Source: JAACEU01 sp043816165 (GTDB lineage: Bacteria; Patescibacteriota; Gracilibacteria; UBA1369; LOWO2-01-FULL-3). From it: a stretch of 64,000 bases of DNA. The stretch is from NCBI GenBank assembly GCA_043816165.1, contig JBDRIE010000037.1, positions 3,063 through 67,062 of the forward strand, written 5' to 3'. Below the pieces are notes generated by a model. It was not told the origin of the DNA, searched no databases, and saw only the letters and a list, made by a program, of their open reading frames with translations. Numbering within the stretch: position 1 is the stretch's first letter; the number at the start of each line of letters is the position of its first letter. Shown in pieces: positions 52,724 through 60,944 of this stretch. The position numbers and the translations under genes were made by a program.

Positions 52724-52798
52724 TGGTTGCGGGGAGAGGATTCGAACCTCTGACCTCCGGGTTATGAGCCCGACGAGCTGCCACTGCTCTACCCCGCG
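52724..52798 (-). tRNA. Initiator tRNA-fMet (CAT)
   Basis: The acceptor begins CGCGGGG and ends CCCCGCA, so C1 and A72 do not pair, the hallmark of bacterial initiator tRNA. The anticodon stem has the GGG/CCC pairs next to the loop (CGGGC-TCATAAC-CCG), which direct it to the P site. An encoded CCA follows the discriminator A. It lies 18 bp upstream of the other CAT tRNA, probably in one transcript. Confidence 0.95.
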
Positions 52799-52838
52799 TG
52801 AGTAAGCTAATGCAATTCGTGCTTAATGTCAATTCCTC

Positions 52839-53237
52839 TTATTTTCCAAAGAAAAAGTCCCACCATTGCTCCGAATTGCTCATTCCGGAGTAGCGTGCAA
52901 AGTCCGTAACATCAGAGTTATCAAGCACAATATCATCGCTCAAAACATCAGAGGAAAGCACAATTACTTCTTCGCCTGAATTAATCAAACCCAGATTCTG
53001 TTTTGCAATTTTGTCTATATATTCTTCCGATGTGAAATACAAATAATCCTCTCGCTTTTGTCGATTTTCCTCCTCAACTTGTTCATTTTCGGTTTGATAA
53101 GTCTCGATATATTTATCAATTTGATAGCTGTTATACACGTTCTTGGTCAACGAATAAACCAAATATCCCACTAGTAAAAACTCGATTATTATTATAATCT
53201 TCGTGAGATTTGATGTATGTGAAAAACGTGATGACAT
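52839..53237 (-). CDS. FtsB/DivIC-like septum formation protein
   Basis: Small bitopic division proteins of this type form the FtsQLB/DivIC complex that activates septal wall synthesis. The 132 aa protein has a transmembrane helix at residues 12-32 and a coiled coil at about 45-65 (YQTENEQVEEENRQKREDY). The conserved C-terminal box is SEEYIDKIAKQNLGLINSGEEVIVL near 70-95. An acidic tail ends in SEQWWDFFFGK. It is divergent from murC across 70 bp, which suits a cell-wall and division role. Confidence 0.85.
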   Translation of the reverse strand: MSSRFSHTSNLTKIIIIIEFLLVGYLVYSLTKNVYNSYQIDKYIETYQTENEQVEEENRQKREDYLYFTSEEYIDKIAKQNLGLINSGEEVIVLSSDVLSDDIVLDNSDVTDFARYSGMSNSEQWWDFFFGK

Positions 53238-53307
53238 AGACGAATTTAGAACAAAAAGAGATTATCACAGTTTATTTTTAAACGCAAAACGTCTAGTATT
53301 ACCCCAT

Positions 53308-54618
53308 ATGAACATAAACAAAGCAAAATACATTCATTTTATAGGAATTGGTGGAATAGGAACCTCTGCAATTGCTCAGATTTTGCATAATAAAGGGAAA
53401 AAGATTTCCGGATCAGATTTAGTACCATCAGAGTTAACCAAAAGCCTAAAACTTTCGGGAATCGATGTAAAAATCGGGCACGAGGAATCATTCATCAACA
53501 AAAAACACGACCTAATCGTATACTCTCCCGCAATCCCAAATTCCAACCCTGAATTGAAAAAAGCAAAGGAGCTCAAAATCAAAACTATTTCCTATTCACA
53601 CGCCCTCGGACAACTGACAAAAGACCATTTCACGATTGCGGTCGCCGGAACTCACGGCAAATCCACAACCACAGCAATGATCGCTCTCATCGCCACAAAA
53701 GCCGGCCTTGATCCGTCCGTCGTTATCGGAACAAAAATTAAACAATTCAAAAACAGAAATTTCAGAGTGGGAGACAGCAACCTGCTGATAATAGAGGCGT
53801 GCGAATACAAAAGAACATTCCTGCACGTACATCCCGACATCCTCGTTTTGACGAATATAGAAGCCGACCATTTGGATTATTACAAAGACCTGGAAGATTA
53901 CAAAAACGCGTTTAAAGATTTGGCAAAAAGAGTTTCAAAAAAAGGAGCGATAATAATTAACGAAAAAGGCGCGCACCTGAAAGACATAGTGGGGGATGCA
54001 AAATGCCCGATAATCGCCTGGAAAAATACCGGAAACCTAAAACCAAAAGTCCCCGGTAAATTCAACATCGAAAACGCCGAAAACGCCGCTACCGCATGCA
54101 AAACCCTCGGAATCGACAACAAAATTATAGAAAAAGTCATATCGAACTTTGGCGGAACATGGCGAAGAATGGAAATAAAACGGAAAAAAGGTTACACATG
54201 CACATTCATAGACGATTACGCCCACCACCCAACCGAAATCCAACTCACACTTGCCACGATCAGAGAGCAAAACCCTACATCCAAAATTCTCTGCATTTTC
54301 CAACCACACCAATACAGCCGAACCCACCATTTACTAAAAGAATTCGGACGATCATTCTACGACGTCGACAAAGTAATAATCCCAAACATTTACCGCGTCC
54401 GCGACACACAGGAAGACATCGAAAAAGTCTCCACCGACGACCTCGTTGCCGAAATCAACAACACGCGGAAGCGAAGCGGACGCGCAAAAAAACACAAAGC
54501 AAGCAACGGCCACGGCCTTCGGGAAACCGCCGACTACATCAAAAAAAACAGCTCCAAATTCGACATAATTATCACAATGGGAGCAGGGGACATAACGGAT
54601 ATTTATAGAATGTTGTAG
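53308..54618 (+). CDS. murC: UDP-N-acetylmuramate--L-alanine ligase
   Basis: MurC adds L-Ala to UDP-MurNAc, the first amino acid of the stem peptide. The N-terminal Rossmann motif is HFIGIGGIGTSAIA near residue 10. The ATP site is AVAGTHGKSTTTAMIA near 112. VLTNIEADHLDYY is near 192. DDYAHHPTEIQ, the Mur-ligase C-terminal signature, is near 310. ITMGAGDI is at the end. ATG 53308 was chosen over a longer frame from 53203 because it begins at the conserved core and avoids overlap with the divergent divIC-like gene. 436 aa is normal. Confidence 0.95.
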   Translation: MNINKAKYIHFIGIGGIGTSAIAQILHNKGKKISGSDLVPSELTKSLKLSGIDVKIGHEESFINKKHDLIVYSPAIPNSNPELKKAKELKIKTISYSHALGQLTKDHFTIAVAGTHGKSTTTAMIALIATKAGLDPSVVIGTKIKQFKNRNFRVGDSNLLIIEACEYKRTFLHVHPDILVLTNIEADHLDYYKDLEDYKNAFKDLAKRVSKKGAIIINEKGAHLKDIVGDAKCPIIAWKNTGNLKPKVPGKFNIENAENAATACKTLGIDNKIIEKVISNFGGTWRRMEIKRKKGYTCTFIDDYAHHPTEIQLTLATIREQNPTSKILCIFQPHQYSRTHHLLKEFGRSFYDVDKVIIPNIYRVRDTQEDIEKVSTDDLVAEINNTRKRSGRAKKHKASNGHGLRETADYIKKNSSKFDIIITMGAGDITDIYRML

Positions 54619-54695
54619 AGAACAGCCAACCACATTATAGCGAGAAGGTTCGACCATGTCGTCTTAATTTACAAATGATACTTTTCATTTTCAAC

Positions 54696-54929
54696 TTATT
54701 TATCCAAAATCTTAAAAAAATCATTTTTACTTATTCCAAGCTGTCTGCAAATGTTCTGAAATAAATCACCGCTTATTTCGGAATATTGGGGAATAGTAAC
54801 TTTACCAACTCCATCTTTTTTGAAATGTTTGTGACTTCCTCTTGTATTTTTATGCTCAAAACCCAACGCCAAAGCAACTCGTTCGCATTCAATCGGTTTT
54901 ACAGGCCGTATTTGTCGATGTTTACGCAT
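54696..54929 (-). CDS. hicA: HicA-type toxin (mRNA interferase)
   Basis: HicA toxins cut mRNA using a double-stranded RNA-binding-like fold with one catalytic His. The 77 aa protein shows CERVALALGFEHKNTRGSHKHFKKDG, with the His in GSHKHF near residues 33-37. VTIPQYSEISGDLFQNICRQLGISKNDFF follows as in HicA. The N-terminus is a little longer than usual. Its start overlaps the end of the hicB-like gene by 8 bp, so the antitoxin is made first. Confidence 0.88.
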   Translation of the reverse strand: MRKHRQIRPVKPIECERVALALGFEHKNTRGSHKHFKKDGVGKVTIPQYSEISGDLFQNICRQLGISKNDFFKILDK

Positions 54930-55278
54930 TACAAAGATTTTCAGAGCTATATGTCCATTGGGACAAAGAAGTCTCCTTTTTTATAAATGTCATTTCTTTT
55001 CTCTTTTCTGTTTCCTTTTTGCGTTTCTTTTCCGATAATTCCACAAAAAGATCATACATATCCTGATATTTTTTCGGAGCTTTTCTATAAACTTCCTCAT
55101 CGGATTCCTCTTCTTTGCAACACATCTCCAGATACCCTGAAGTCGCATCATGCAACCTTTCAAGAGCTTGCATAATACTGTTTCCTTCAGCTAGAAGATC
55201 AAACTCCAAAGACACTGCAAGATAGTTATGATCTTTTTTGTAGGCAATAACACGGTCTGCAAATGTTCTTGTTTTCAT
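54922..55278 (-). CDS. hicB: HicB-like antitoxin
   Basis: This is the partner of the downstream HicA. The N-terminal 55 residues show the HicB partial RNase-H-like fold: VIAYKKDHNYLAVSLEFDLLAEGNSIMQALERLHDAT. The C-terminal half is highly charged (KKRKKETEKRKE) and lacks the usual Arc or HTH DNA-binding domain, so autoregulation by this protein is doubtful. 118 aa. The order is antitoxin then toxin, as in many hicBA loci. The module opens the accessory island ending near 59.1 kb. Confidence 0.78.
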   Translation of the reverse strand: MKTRTFADRVIAYKKDHNYLAVSLEFDLLAEGNSIMQALERLHDATSGYLEMCCKEEESDEEVYRKAPKKYQDMYDLFVELSEKKRKKETEKRKEMTFIKKETSLSQWTYSSENLCNA

Positions 55279-55359
55279 TGTGAATTGCTAAGAGATTGTT
55301 GAGATCAAATTATATACAGTTTTCGGAAAATTTCAAGTTTTTTATAATAAATAGCACAT

Positions 55360-55704
55360 TTAACGAGGATATCCATTCCCATCAAACACACGGATAAATT
55401 TGATTTCCTGGCCGGATTCATGGGTTAAAGTAAATTCAACCGGATGTCCCTCAGGATATCGCCCCACATACATATCCATCCCAAAATTATGCAATCCGAC
55501 CGCAGAGGCCTCTGATACAGCCTTTTTCTGAAGATCCTCAACAGTCTCTCCCTCCGGAAGATTAACCGGATCATCAAAAGGCAATGTAAAATCTTCACCG
55601 TTTCTTTTTTTGAAGGCAACCTCGACCCGATAATCTCCCAAAGGAAGATTTTCATTTTCAATGGAAGATTCATCGATCCCTGAGGGAGCATTATTTGTTT
55701 TCAT
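55360..55704 (-). CDS. Hypothetical protein
   Basis: A soluble 114 aa protein with no recognised family. Residues 25-60 look like a beta-strand pair (LGDYRVEVAFKKRNGEDFTLPF) and the C-terminus has EFTLTHESGQEIKFIRVFDGNGYPR. No signal peptide. I chose ATG 55704, downstream of the neighbouring stop at 55716; an in-frame ATG at 55728 would overlap that gene by 13 bp. Confidence 0.6.
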   Translation of the reverse strand: MKTNNAPSGIDESSIENENLPLGDYRVEVAFKKRNGEDFTLPFDDPVNLPEGETVEDLQKKAVSEASAVGLHNFGMDMYVGRYPEGHPVEFTLTHESGQEIKFIRVFDGNGYPR

Positions 55705-55715
55705 TTTTAAATTTT

Positions 55716-55940
55716 TTAAAACTTCCACTCTCCATATTTTCTATATAGACCAACTACCATTTCGCAACTAGTGAATACATCCTTGATATCTATATTTTCT
55801 ATGGCCAGACCTGATTTTAAGCAGTTATCTAAGTAAATATCTGCTTTTGTATTCCTTGGATTCGTTACAAACAGGTACCAACCGAAAATAATTGCAAAGA
55901 GAAGTACAACTGCTGTCAGAATTAAGTTTTGTTTTTTCAT
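55716..55940 (-). CDS. Small membrane-anchored protein
   Basis: A 74 aa protein with an N-terminal hydrophobic helix (residues 6-25: LILTAVVLLFAIIFGWYLFV) and a short outer part with two Cys (DNCLKSG, TSCEMVV) that could form a disulfide. No family recognised. It lies 11 bp before the next island gene. Confidence 0.55.
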   Translation of the reverse strand: MKKQNLILTAVVLLFAIIFGWYLFVTNPRNTKADIYLDNCLKSGLAIENIDIKDVFTSCEMVVGLYRKYGEWKF

Positions 55941-55963
55941 ATTATTTAATATTAATAATAATT

Positions 55964-56404
55964 CTAATTTTCCATATATTGTTTAACCATGTCATTAAAT
56001 TCTTCTTTGGCATGCACAGCAGAATTATCTTCCCCCAAATGTTCACATGCTTTATACGAGTCACCAAGACCTAAGCCACAAATTCCAGAAATTTGATCTG
56101 CAGTATGTATACCACCATATTCCTTATTTTCATAAACATCATATAAAATCTCATGAAATTCATAGGGCTCATTATCATTTGTTATCAATATAAAACATTT
56201 ATTTAAATTCTGGCTATAGTGATTCGTAAAACTATAGCTATTCCCCGTATACTCCATGCCATAATTTTCCATGTAGTTACTAAAAAACCCTTTCGCACTT
56301 TTGCTACATTTTTCTTGGGATTCTAGATTAGATGAAGATAAAGTGGAGCAGCCATTTAACATTAAGGTAATAAACAAAAGCAAAAGGGTTGTTTTAGTTT
56401 TCAT
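55964..56404 (-). CDS. Predicted small lipoprotein
   Basis: From ATG 56404 the protein starts MKTKTTLLLLFITLMLNGCSTL: a signal peptide with lipobox LNGC (Cys19). An earlier in-frame ATG at 56443 would bury the signal. The mature part (about 128 aa) has three or four Cys and no recognised family. 146 aa. It lies in the island of orphan genes. Confidence 0.65.
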   Translation of the reverse strand: MKTKTTLLLLFITLMLNGCSTLSSSNLESQEKCSKSAKGFFSNYMENYGMEYTGNSYSFTNHYSQNLNKCFILITNDNEPYEFHEILYDVYENKEYGGIHTADQISGICGLGLGDSYKACEHLGEDNSAVHAKEEFNDMVKQYMEN

Positions 56405-56474
56405 AAATTTATTATTAAGAATAAAATTTACTATTTTTTTCAAAACAAAGAGTTTTAGCTGATGTGCCGCCCAT

Positions 56475-57125
56475 TTATTTTAGTGGAAATGGAACGTCTA
56501 AAATGGCACAGTCATCTTCTACTTCATGGTAACCGAAACGAATTGTAAACAGATAATTTGGCTTCACTTTATGATTTCCTCTAACAATTTCATTGAACTC
56601 ATAAGGTCCTGTGATATTGCCGGAATTATCTCCTACATAGCGCATACGACTGCCTAGGTATGGCAACTGTGGGATTCTTTGAGCACTTTCCCTATTTTTA
56701 TGAACAAAAAAATCTATAAAAATCCCTGTGCTATTTGTAAATTGAGTGTCTTTGGGAAGACAAATTATTTGTGCTTGATACCATTTACCGATTGGTTGAC
56801 GGTAGGTCAATATGGGACGGCTGCGCCACGTAAAAAGCCTAATAAAATCTTCTGTTAATGAGCCTTCTTCTTGATTGACCAAGTTAGTATTAAACCTTAG
56901 ATGTCTATCTTCGCCTAAGGATTTTGTGAGGTGGAGATTCAGATCAGAAGGGATCGAAAAATGTTGATAATCGTCAATTTCGGTTTCAATCCCATCAGCG
57001 ACAAGTTTTGTTTTGCCTGAATCGGTTGTAATGATTGGAAATGTTTGAATTATTTTAAGGTCGAAAACTTTTCTTCCGATTGATTCCTGATCTAGACCTA
57101 AAATCATTAATGTTCCTGATTTCAT
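56475..57125 (-). CDS. Hypothetical protein
   Basis: A soluble, beta-rich 216 aa protein with no recognised family. Features such as RSRPILTYRQPIGKWYQAQIICLP near residue 102, GIFIDFFVHKNRE and the end YHEVEDDCAILDVPFP suggest a compact globular fold. No signal or membrane helix. Flanked by 70 and 98 bp without genes. Confidence 0.6.
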   Translation of the reverse strand: MKSGTLMILGLDQESIGRKVFDLKIIQTFPIITTDSGKTKLVADGIETEIDDYQHFSIPSDLNLHLTKSLGEDRHLRFNTNLVNQEEGSLTEDFIRLFTWRSRPILTYRQPIGKWYQAQIICLPKDTQFTNSTGIFIDFFVHKNRESAQRIPQLPYLGSRMRYVGDNSGNITGPYEFNEIVRGNHKVKPNYLFTIRFGYHEVEDDCAILDVPFPLK

Positions 57126-57223
57126 AATTTGGCAGTAAAAATGGGGGCATTTAAGCTAATGACAAAGACTATACGATATATAAAATACGCCAAAGACAGA
57201 TCGCTGGCAAATATGTGCTAAAA

Positions 57224-57904
57224 TTAATTACGAATCCTCTTAAATTTTTCTGCAAATTTTACTGCAAATTTTACTGCTGTACAGGGATAATGATCATTGC
57301 GCGCTATTTTTATCCAAGCATCACGAAAATTATATTGAAGTGAATTTATATCATCCAATATTGTTCTAATTAAATCTTCAGTAATCCAATGAAAGTTGCT
57401 GGGTATTTTATAGCAGTTTTCTCTGTGCGGATATCTTTCCGCTTGATTCTGAATATCCCCATCCCATTCAATATTTTCTTGAATAAAAGTCCCAAAATAG
57501 TATTTACTTATAATAGGCCAGATGTCCTTTTTTAATTTTTCGAAAATAGATTTATTTTTTTTATTTTTAGCATTATCAATAAGATAATTAAATAATTTTT
57601 TATAGTCATGTTCTGTAAGATATTTGTCATGATCTAAATTACTTAATGTCTTTATATAAATCTCAATACCGTGTTTCAGATTAAAAATGATAGGAAAGAT
57701 CAAGTAAGAATTAGGATGTCCTGGGAATTTATATTCCGTGCTGATTTTACTATTAAAAAATATTTTTTTAAAACCAGGCTTCCCTATGAACTCCAAATTA
57801 TCTTGTATTTTTTTGCAAAGAATTTTTGCGGATAAAAAATAAAATTGCGGAAAAATTGCCCAATCATAGCCAGTTTCTTTTGGATTTATTTTGAGTTTAT
57901 TCAT
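57224..57904 (-). CDS. Hypothetical protein, possibly HEPN-like
   Basis: A 226 aa, mostly helical, very AT-rich protein. FYFLSAKILCKKIQDN near residue 21 and IFNLKHGIEIYIKTLSNLD near 73 resemble the helix pair of HEPN-type RNases and their relatives, but the Rx4-6H motif is not clear, so this is only a hint. The C-terminus has a small repeat (AVKF-AVKF-AEKF) from a 12-bp direct repeat at about 57250-57275. It starts 13 bp after the zinc-ribbon gene. Confidence 0.55.
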   Translation of the reverse strand: MNKLKINPKETGYDWAIFPQFYFLSAKILCKKIQDNLEFIGKPGFKKIFFNSKISTEYKFPGHPNSYLIFPIIFNLKHGIEIYIKTLSNLDHDKYLTEHDYKKLFNYLIDNAKNKKNKSIFEKLKKDIWPIISKYYFGTFIQENIEWDGDIQNQAERYPHRENCYKIPSNFHWITEDLIRTILDDINSLQYNFRDAWIKIARNDHYPCTAVKFAVKFAEKFKRIRN

Positions 57905-57917
57905 CCGTGTAATAATT

Positions 57918-58445
57918 TTATTTTAATTTATCTGATTTATTTTTTAAATCAGATCTTGCCTTTAATCCTGCAAATAAACATTTTAGACCGTCATAACCTG
58001 TAAATACTATTATAAGTCCCAATATATTCCAGGCTGTTAAATTTGTGTTGATGAATGTGTTGATAAAATAAATAAAAGCACCGAACGCGCCCAATGTTTC
58101 GATAATCCCTCTTAAAATCATTCCAGAGATATTTTTCCCCATGAAATTGCCGCAGTGATCGCAAAAGTATTTTTCTTTATGCGTATACGGAAAACTTCCT
58201 CTTTTTTCCGATATGATTGTTTCCTTTTTACAATTATCGCAAATAGCGGTTTTGTGCTTGTTTTTATCGATAACATACTCTTCAACCTGCTCTTTTTTCT
58301 GTTGTTTGCTTTTTATTTTATTTATATATTCTTTGTGATGTTTTTCAAATGCTTCTTGTGTTCTCCAAAACACTTCTCCACAGTTTTTACATTTGTACTC
58401 CTCATCAATAGAGCATTCATGTTTACAGTTTGGACATTGATTCAT
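57918..58445 (-). CDS. Zinc-ribbon membrane protein
   Basis: From ATG 58445 the protein opens MNQCPNCKHECSI, then YKCKNCGEVF: a CxxC...CxxC zinc ribbon. A second pair (AICDNCKKET and YFCDHCGNFMG) lies near residues 67-104. Two transmembrane helices follow (about 114-130 and 137-157). A Lys/Glu-rich coiled stretch joins the two zinc sites. The role is unknown. 175 aa; the longer frame from 58499 only adds a non-conserved extension. Confidence 0.65.
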   Translation of the reverse strand: MNQCPNCKHECSIDEEYKCKNCGEVFWRTQEAFEKHHKEYINKIKSKQQKKEQVEEYVIDKNKHKTAICDNCKKETIISEKRGSFPYTHKEKYFCDHCGNFMGKNISGMILRGIIETLGAFGAFIYFINTFINTNLTAWNILGLIIVFTGYDGLKCLFAGLKARSDLKNKSDKLK

Positions 58446-58535
58446 ATTTTTAGGATTAGTATGTATTTGACAAGTGTATAATATGCCGTAGGCGTACACC
58501 CGTCAAATTTGCGTGAGTGAGCGGTAAAAATAGAA

Positions 58536-58781
58536 TTATTTTCGACTTCTTATTATAAATATTCCTGTGACAATTAATACTATTCCGATTGTAATCAATA
58601 TCGTTTGTGTATCGCTATAAATATGTTCCAGTATTGAGAAATCAAAATCAGTCCCTTCAGGGACTGATTTTGATTTCTTATAATGAATAACATTAAATAA
58701 ACCAAACATGTTATAACTTGTCATAGTTACACCTACTAATGTTACAAGTTCTCCAATGTATTTTTTTATAAATTTGATCAT
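58536..58781 (-). CDS. Small two-helix membrane protein containing a palindrome
   Basis: An 81 aa protein with two hydrophobic segments (about residues 10-31 and 58-77). The loop between them is encoded by a 20-bp perfect inverted repeat (58637-58678), so the peptide KSKSVPEGTDFDF comes from palindromic DNA. This may be an inserted element kept in frame. No family recognised. Confidence 0.5.
   Translation of the reverse strand: MIKFIKKYIGELVTLVGVTMTSYNMFGLFNVIHYKKSKSVPEGTDFDFSILEHIYSDTQTILITIGIVLIVTGIFIIRSRK
58637..58678. repeat. 20-bp perfect palindrome inside a small gene
   Basis: The left arm 58637-58656 and right arm 58659-58678 are perfect reverse complements, separated by only TC. The arms contain ATCAAAATCAGTCCC. 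A hairpin this long with a 2-nt loop is very unlikely by chance in a coding frame. No T-tract follows on the coding strand. Confidence 0.9.
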
Positions 58782-58824
58782 GTTTTTTTTGTTAGAAAAT
58801 AATTTTATTTAACGAGCGAATTGG

Positions 58825-59115
58825 CTAACCCTTGTTATTGGATGCAATTGAAAGTTCTTGTATTGCCTCCTCAAACAATGCTAGATCTTTTGCATAGAAA
58901 GTAAATTCTGTAGGAAGCTTGGATAAGTCATCAAAATTGATTTCGAGAGCTTTGACCAGTATTTCTTCAATTGGTATGTTTTTAAATTTTTGTAAAGCAT
59001 TCCTGAATTCACGAGCAATTTTTTTTTGATTGAGAAAATGTTCTAAAGTGTCATCAATTTTGATGACACTTTTACCTACCAACCATTCTAATGAATTATT
59101 TTGCACAATGTTCAT
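58825..59115 (-). CDS. Hypothetical protein containing a palindrome
   Basis: A soluble, helical 96 aa protein with no recognised family. It has LEHFLNQKKIAREFRNALQKFKNIPIEEI near residue 24 and FYAKDLALFEEAIQELSIASN at the end. A 13-bp perfect inverted repeat lies in its N-terminal part (59045-59072), encoding KSVIKIDDTL. It is the most upstream gene of the orphan island, 44 bp before the two-helix membrane protein gene. Confidence 0.5.
   Translation of the reverse strand: MNIVQNNSLEWLVGKSVIKIDDTLEHFLNQKKIAREFRNALQKFKNIPIEEILVKALEINFDDLSKLPTEFTFYAKDLALFEEAIQELSIASNNKG
59045..59072. repeat. 13-bp perfect palindrome inside a small gene
   Basis: AAAGTGTCATCAA (59045-59057) and TTGATGACACTTT (59060-59072) are perfect reverse complements with a 2-nt TT loop. 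The design matches the palindrome in the neighbouring gene (2-nt loop, coding, AT-rich outer arm). Confidence 0.9.
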
Positions 59116-59183
59116 GTTTAAGTTTTGTTATTATAAAACTTTCAATTATTTACGCCAACCACGATTCAAAACACCCCCAACCT

Positions 59184-60569
59184 CTACCCCTTCCTCCAAA
59201 CCGTACCTTCCGCGGTATCTTCAAGCTCAATTCCACGTTCACGAAGCTCATCCCTAATCCGATCTGAAGCCTCAAAGTCTTTGTTTTTACGAGCTTCTTC
59301 ACGTTCTTTTATTAACTTTTCAATATCCTCGTCAATAGTCGCTTTAGTCTCTTTCTTTGTAGGAAAAATAACACCAAAAACTTTGTCTAATCTTTTTAAC
59401 TGTTCAAGAATAAAAGCACTATCCAAATTTATCATTTTATCCTCAAGAGCTTGATTTACGCTTTTAACAGCTACAAAAATTGTTCCAAAAGCACCAGAAG
59501 TATTGAAATCGTCGTCCATCGATTCACCAGCTAGATCCTCAAACTCAATTTGCAAAGGATCCTCATTGGAAGTGGACTTATAATTCTCTAATTTTTTCAC
59601 AAACCCATGCAAAGTTACCAAAGCCGCCTTCGCCTGTTCCAACAATTCATCAGAAAAATTGATTGGATTGCGGTAATGCGTTTGCAAAAACATAAATCGC
59701 ACCACTTGCGGATCATACCGCTCAAAAATCTCCTTCAAAGTCGAGAAATTCCCAAGACTCTTGCTCATTTTTTCATTATCCACATTTATAAAACCATTAT
59801 GGATCCAATATTTGGCAAACGCCCCTTCACCCAAAGCACAAACACTCTGTGCGACCTCACATTCGTGATGGGGAAACAGCAGATCCAGCCCACCTCCATG
59901 AATATCAAATTCACGACCAAGATGCTTGTAACTCATAGCACTACATTCAATATGCCAACCCGGCCTTCCCTCCCCCCATGGACTTTCCCAAGCAGGCTCG
60001 CCCTCCTTTTTAAACTTCCACAACGCAAAATCATACGGATTCCTCTTCGCCTCATTCACCTCAACACGAGCACCCATTCTCAAATCTTCCAAATTTTGCC
60101 CCGACAGCTCGCCATACTCAGAAAACTTCGTAACATCAAAATACACACCATCCCCATCAATCACATAAATATATCCGCCTTCGTCCAGCTTTCCGATAAT
60201 CTCCAAAACCGCGTCAATATTCTCAGTAGCACGAGGCTGAACATCCGCACGAGCAACTCCCAGAGCCGCATAATCCTTCTCATACTCTGGAATAATCTTG
60301 TCCGCCAACTCAGAAACTGAAATCCCATCCGCCTTCGCTCTCTTTATCATTTTGTCATCAATATCCGTATAATTCGACACAAATTTCACATCAAAACCGC
60401 GATATTCAAAATATTTACGAATAACGTCAAAAGCCACAGCACTACGCCCATGACCCAAATGCGCCACATCATAAACTGTCGGCCCGCACACATACATCGA
60501 GACTTTCCCGTCAATCAAAGGCACAAATTCTTCTTTCTTCTTCGACTTCGTGTCATAAATCTGAATCAT
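59184..60569 (-). CDS. cysS: Cysteinyl-tRNA synthetase
   Basis: This class I synthetase charges tRNA-Cys. YVCGPTVYDVAHLGHGRSAVAFD near residue 27 contains the zinc Cys and HIGH motif. GWHIECSAMSYKHLG, DIHGGGLDLLFPHHECEVAQS (zinc ligands) and the KMSKSLGNFSTL loop near 265 complete the core. The C-terminal helix bundle ends EDTAEGTVWRKG, typical of CysRS. 461 aa is normal. Its start overlaps the YggT gene stop by 4 bp (ATGA type), so the two are coupled. Confidence 0.95.
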   Translation of the reverse strand: MIQIYDTKSKKKEEFVPLIDGKVSMYVCGPTVYDVAHLGHGRSAVAFDVIRKYFEYRGFDVKFVSNYTDIDDKMIKRAKADGISVSELADKIIPEYEKDYAALGVARADVQPRATENIDAVLEIIGKLDEGGYIYVIDGDGVYFDVTKFSEYGELSGQNLEDLRMGARVEVNEAKRNPYDFALWKFKKEGEPAWESPWGEGRPGWHIECSAMSYKHLGREFDIHGGGLDLLFPHHECEVAQSVCALGEGAFAKYWIHNGFINVDNEKMSKSLGNFSTLKEIFERYDPQVVRFMFLQTHYRNPINFSDELLEQAKAALVTLHGFVKKLENYKSTSNEDPLQIEFEDLAGESMDDDFNTSGAFGTIFVAVKSVNQALEDKMINLDSAFILEQLKRLDKVFGVIFPTKKETKATIDEDIEKLIKEREEARKNKDFEASDRIRDELRERGIELEDTAEGTVWRKG

Positions 60570-60862
60570 AACATCACAAGTTTATTTAATGAAATCACCA
60601 GCAATCTAATTATCAAATCAACCCCAATCAAAGCTATAATCGGGGATAAATCAATCATACCTATTTTGTGTGGTAATTTCTGAGCCAGCCTGATCACAGG
60701 ATCGGTTACTTCAATCAAAAACCGCGATACCGGCCCGCCTGCTCCGGGACGCCCCATCGTGAACCATGAAACCAAAACTCTACCAATAATCGCATAAGTA
60801 ACCAGATTCCCTAGAATTACCAGAAAATTAATCGTATACGCAATAATTTGATACTTATCCAT
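60566..60862 (-). CDS. YggT-family membrane protein
   Basis: A 98 aa protein with two hydrophobic regions (about 8-32 and 70-95). The YggT hallmarks are visible: VLVSWFTMGRP and the helix FLIEVTDPVIRLAQKLPHKIGMIDLSPIIALIGVDLI. In other bacteria YggT/YlmG proteins act in membrane organisation, division or osmotic tolerance. It is upstream of cysS with a 4-bp overlap. Confidence 0.88.
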   Translation of the reverse strand: MDKYQIIAYTINFLVILGNLVTYAIIGRVLVSWFTMGRPGAGGPVSRFLIEVTDPVIRLAQKLPHKIGMIDLSPIIALIGVDLIIRLLVISLNKLVML

Positions 60863-60944
60863 AAAAAATTAATTATCGCCAATGATACTATCAAAAAGAG
60901 ATTGTCAATGTAAGGGGAATAAAATGCAAACCGCAGTCCAACGG

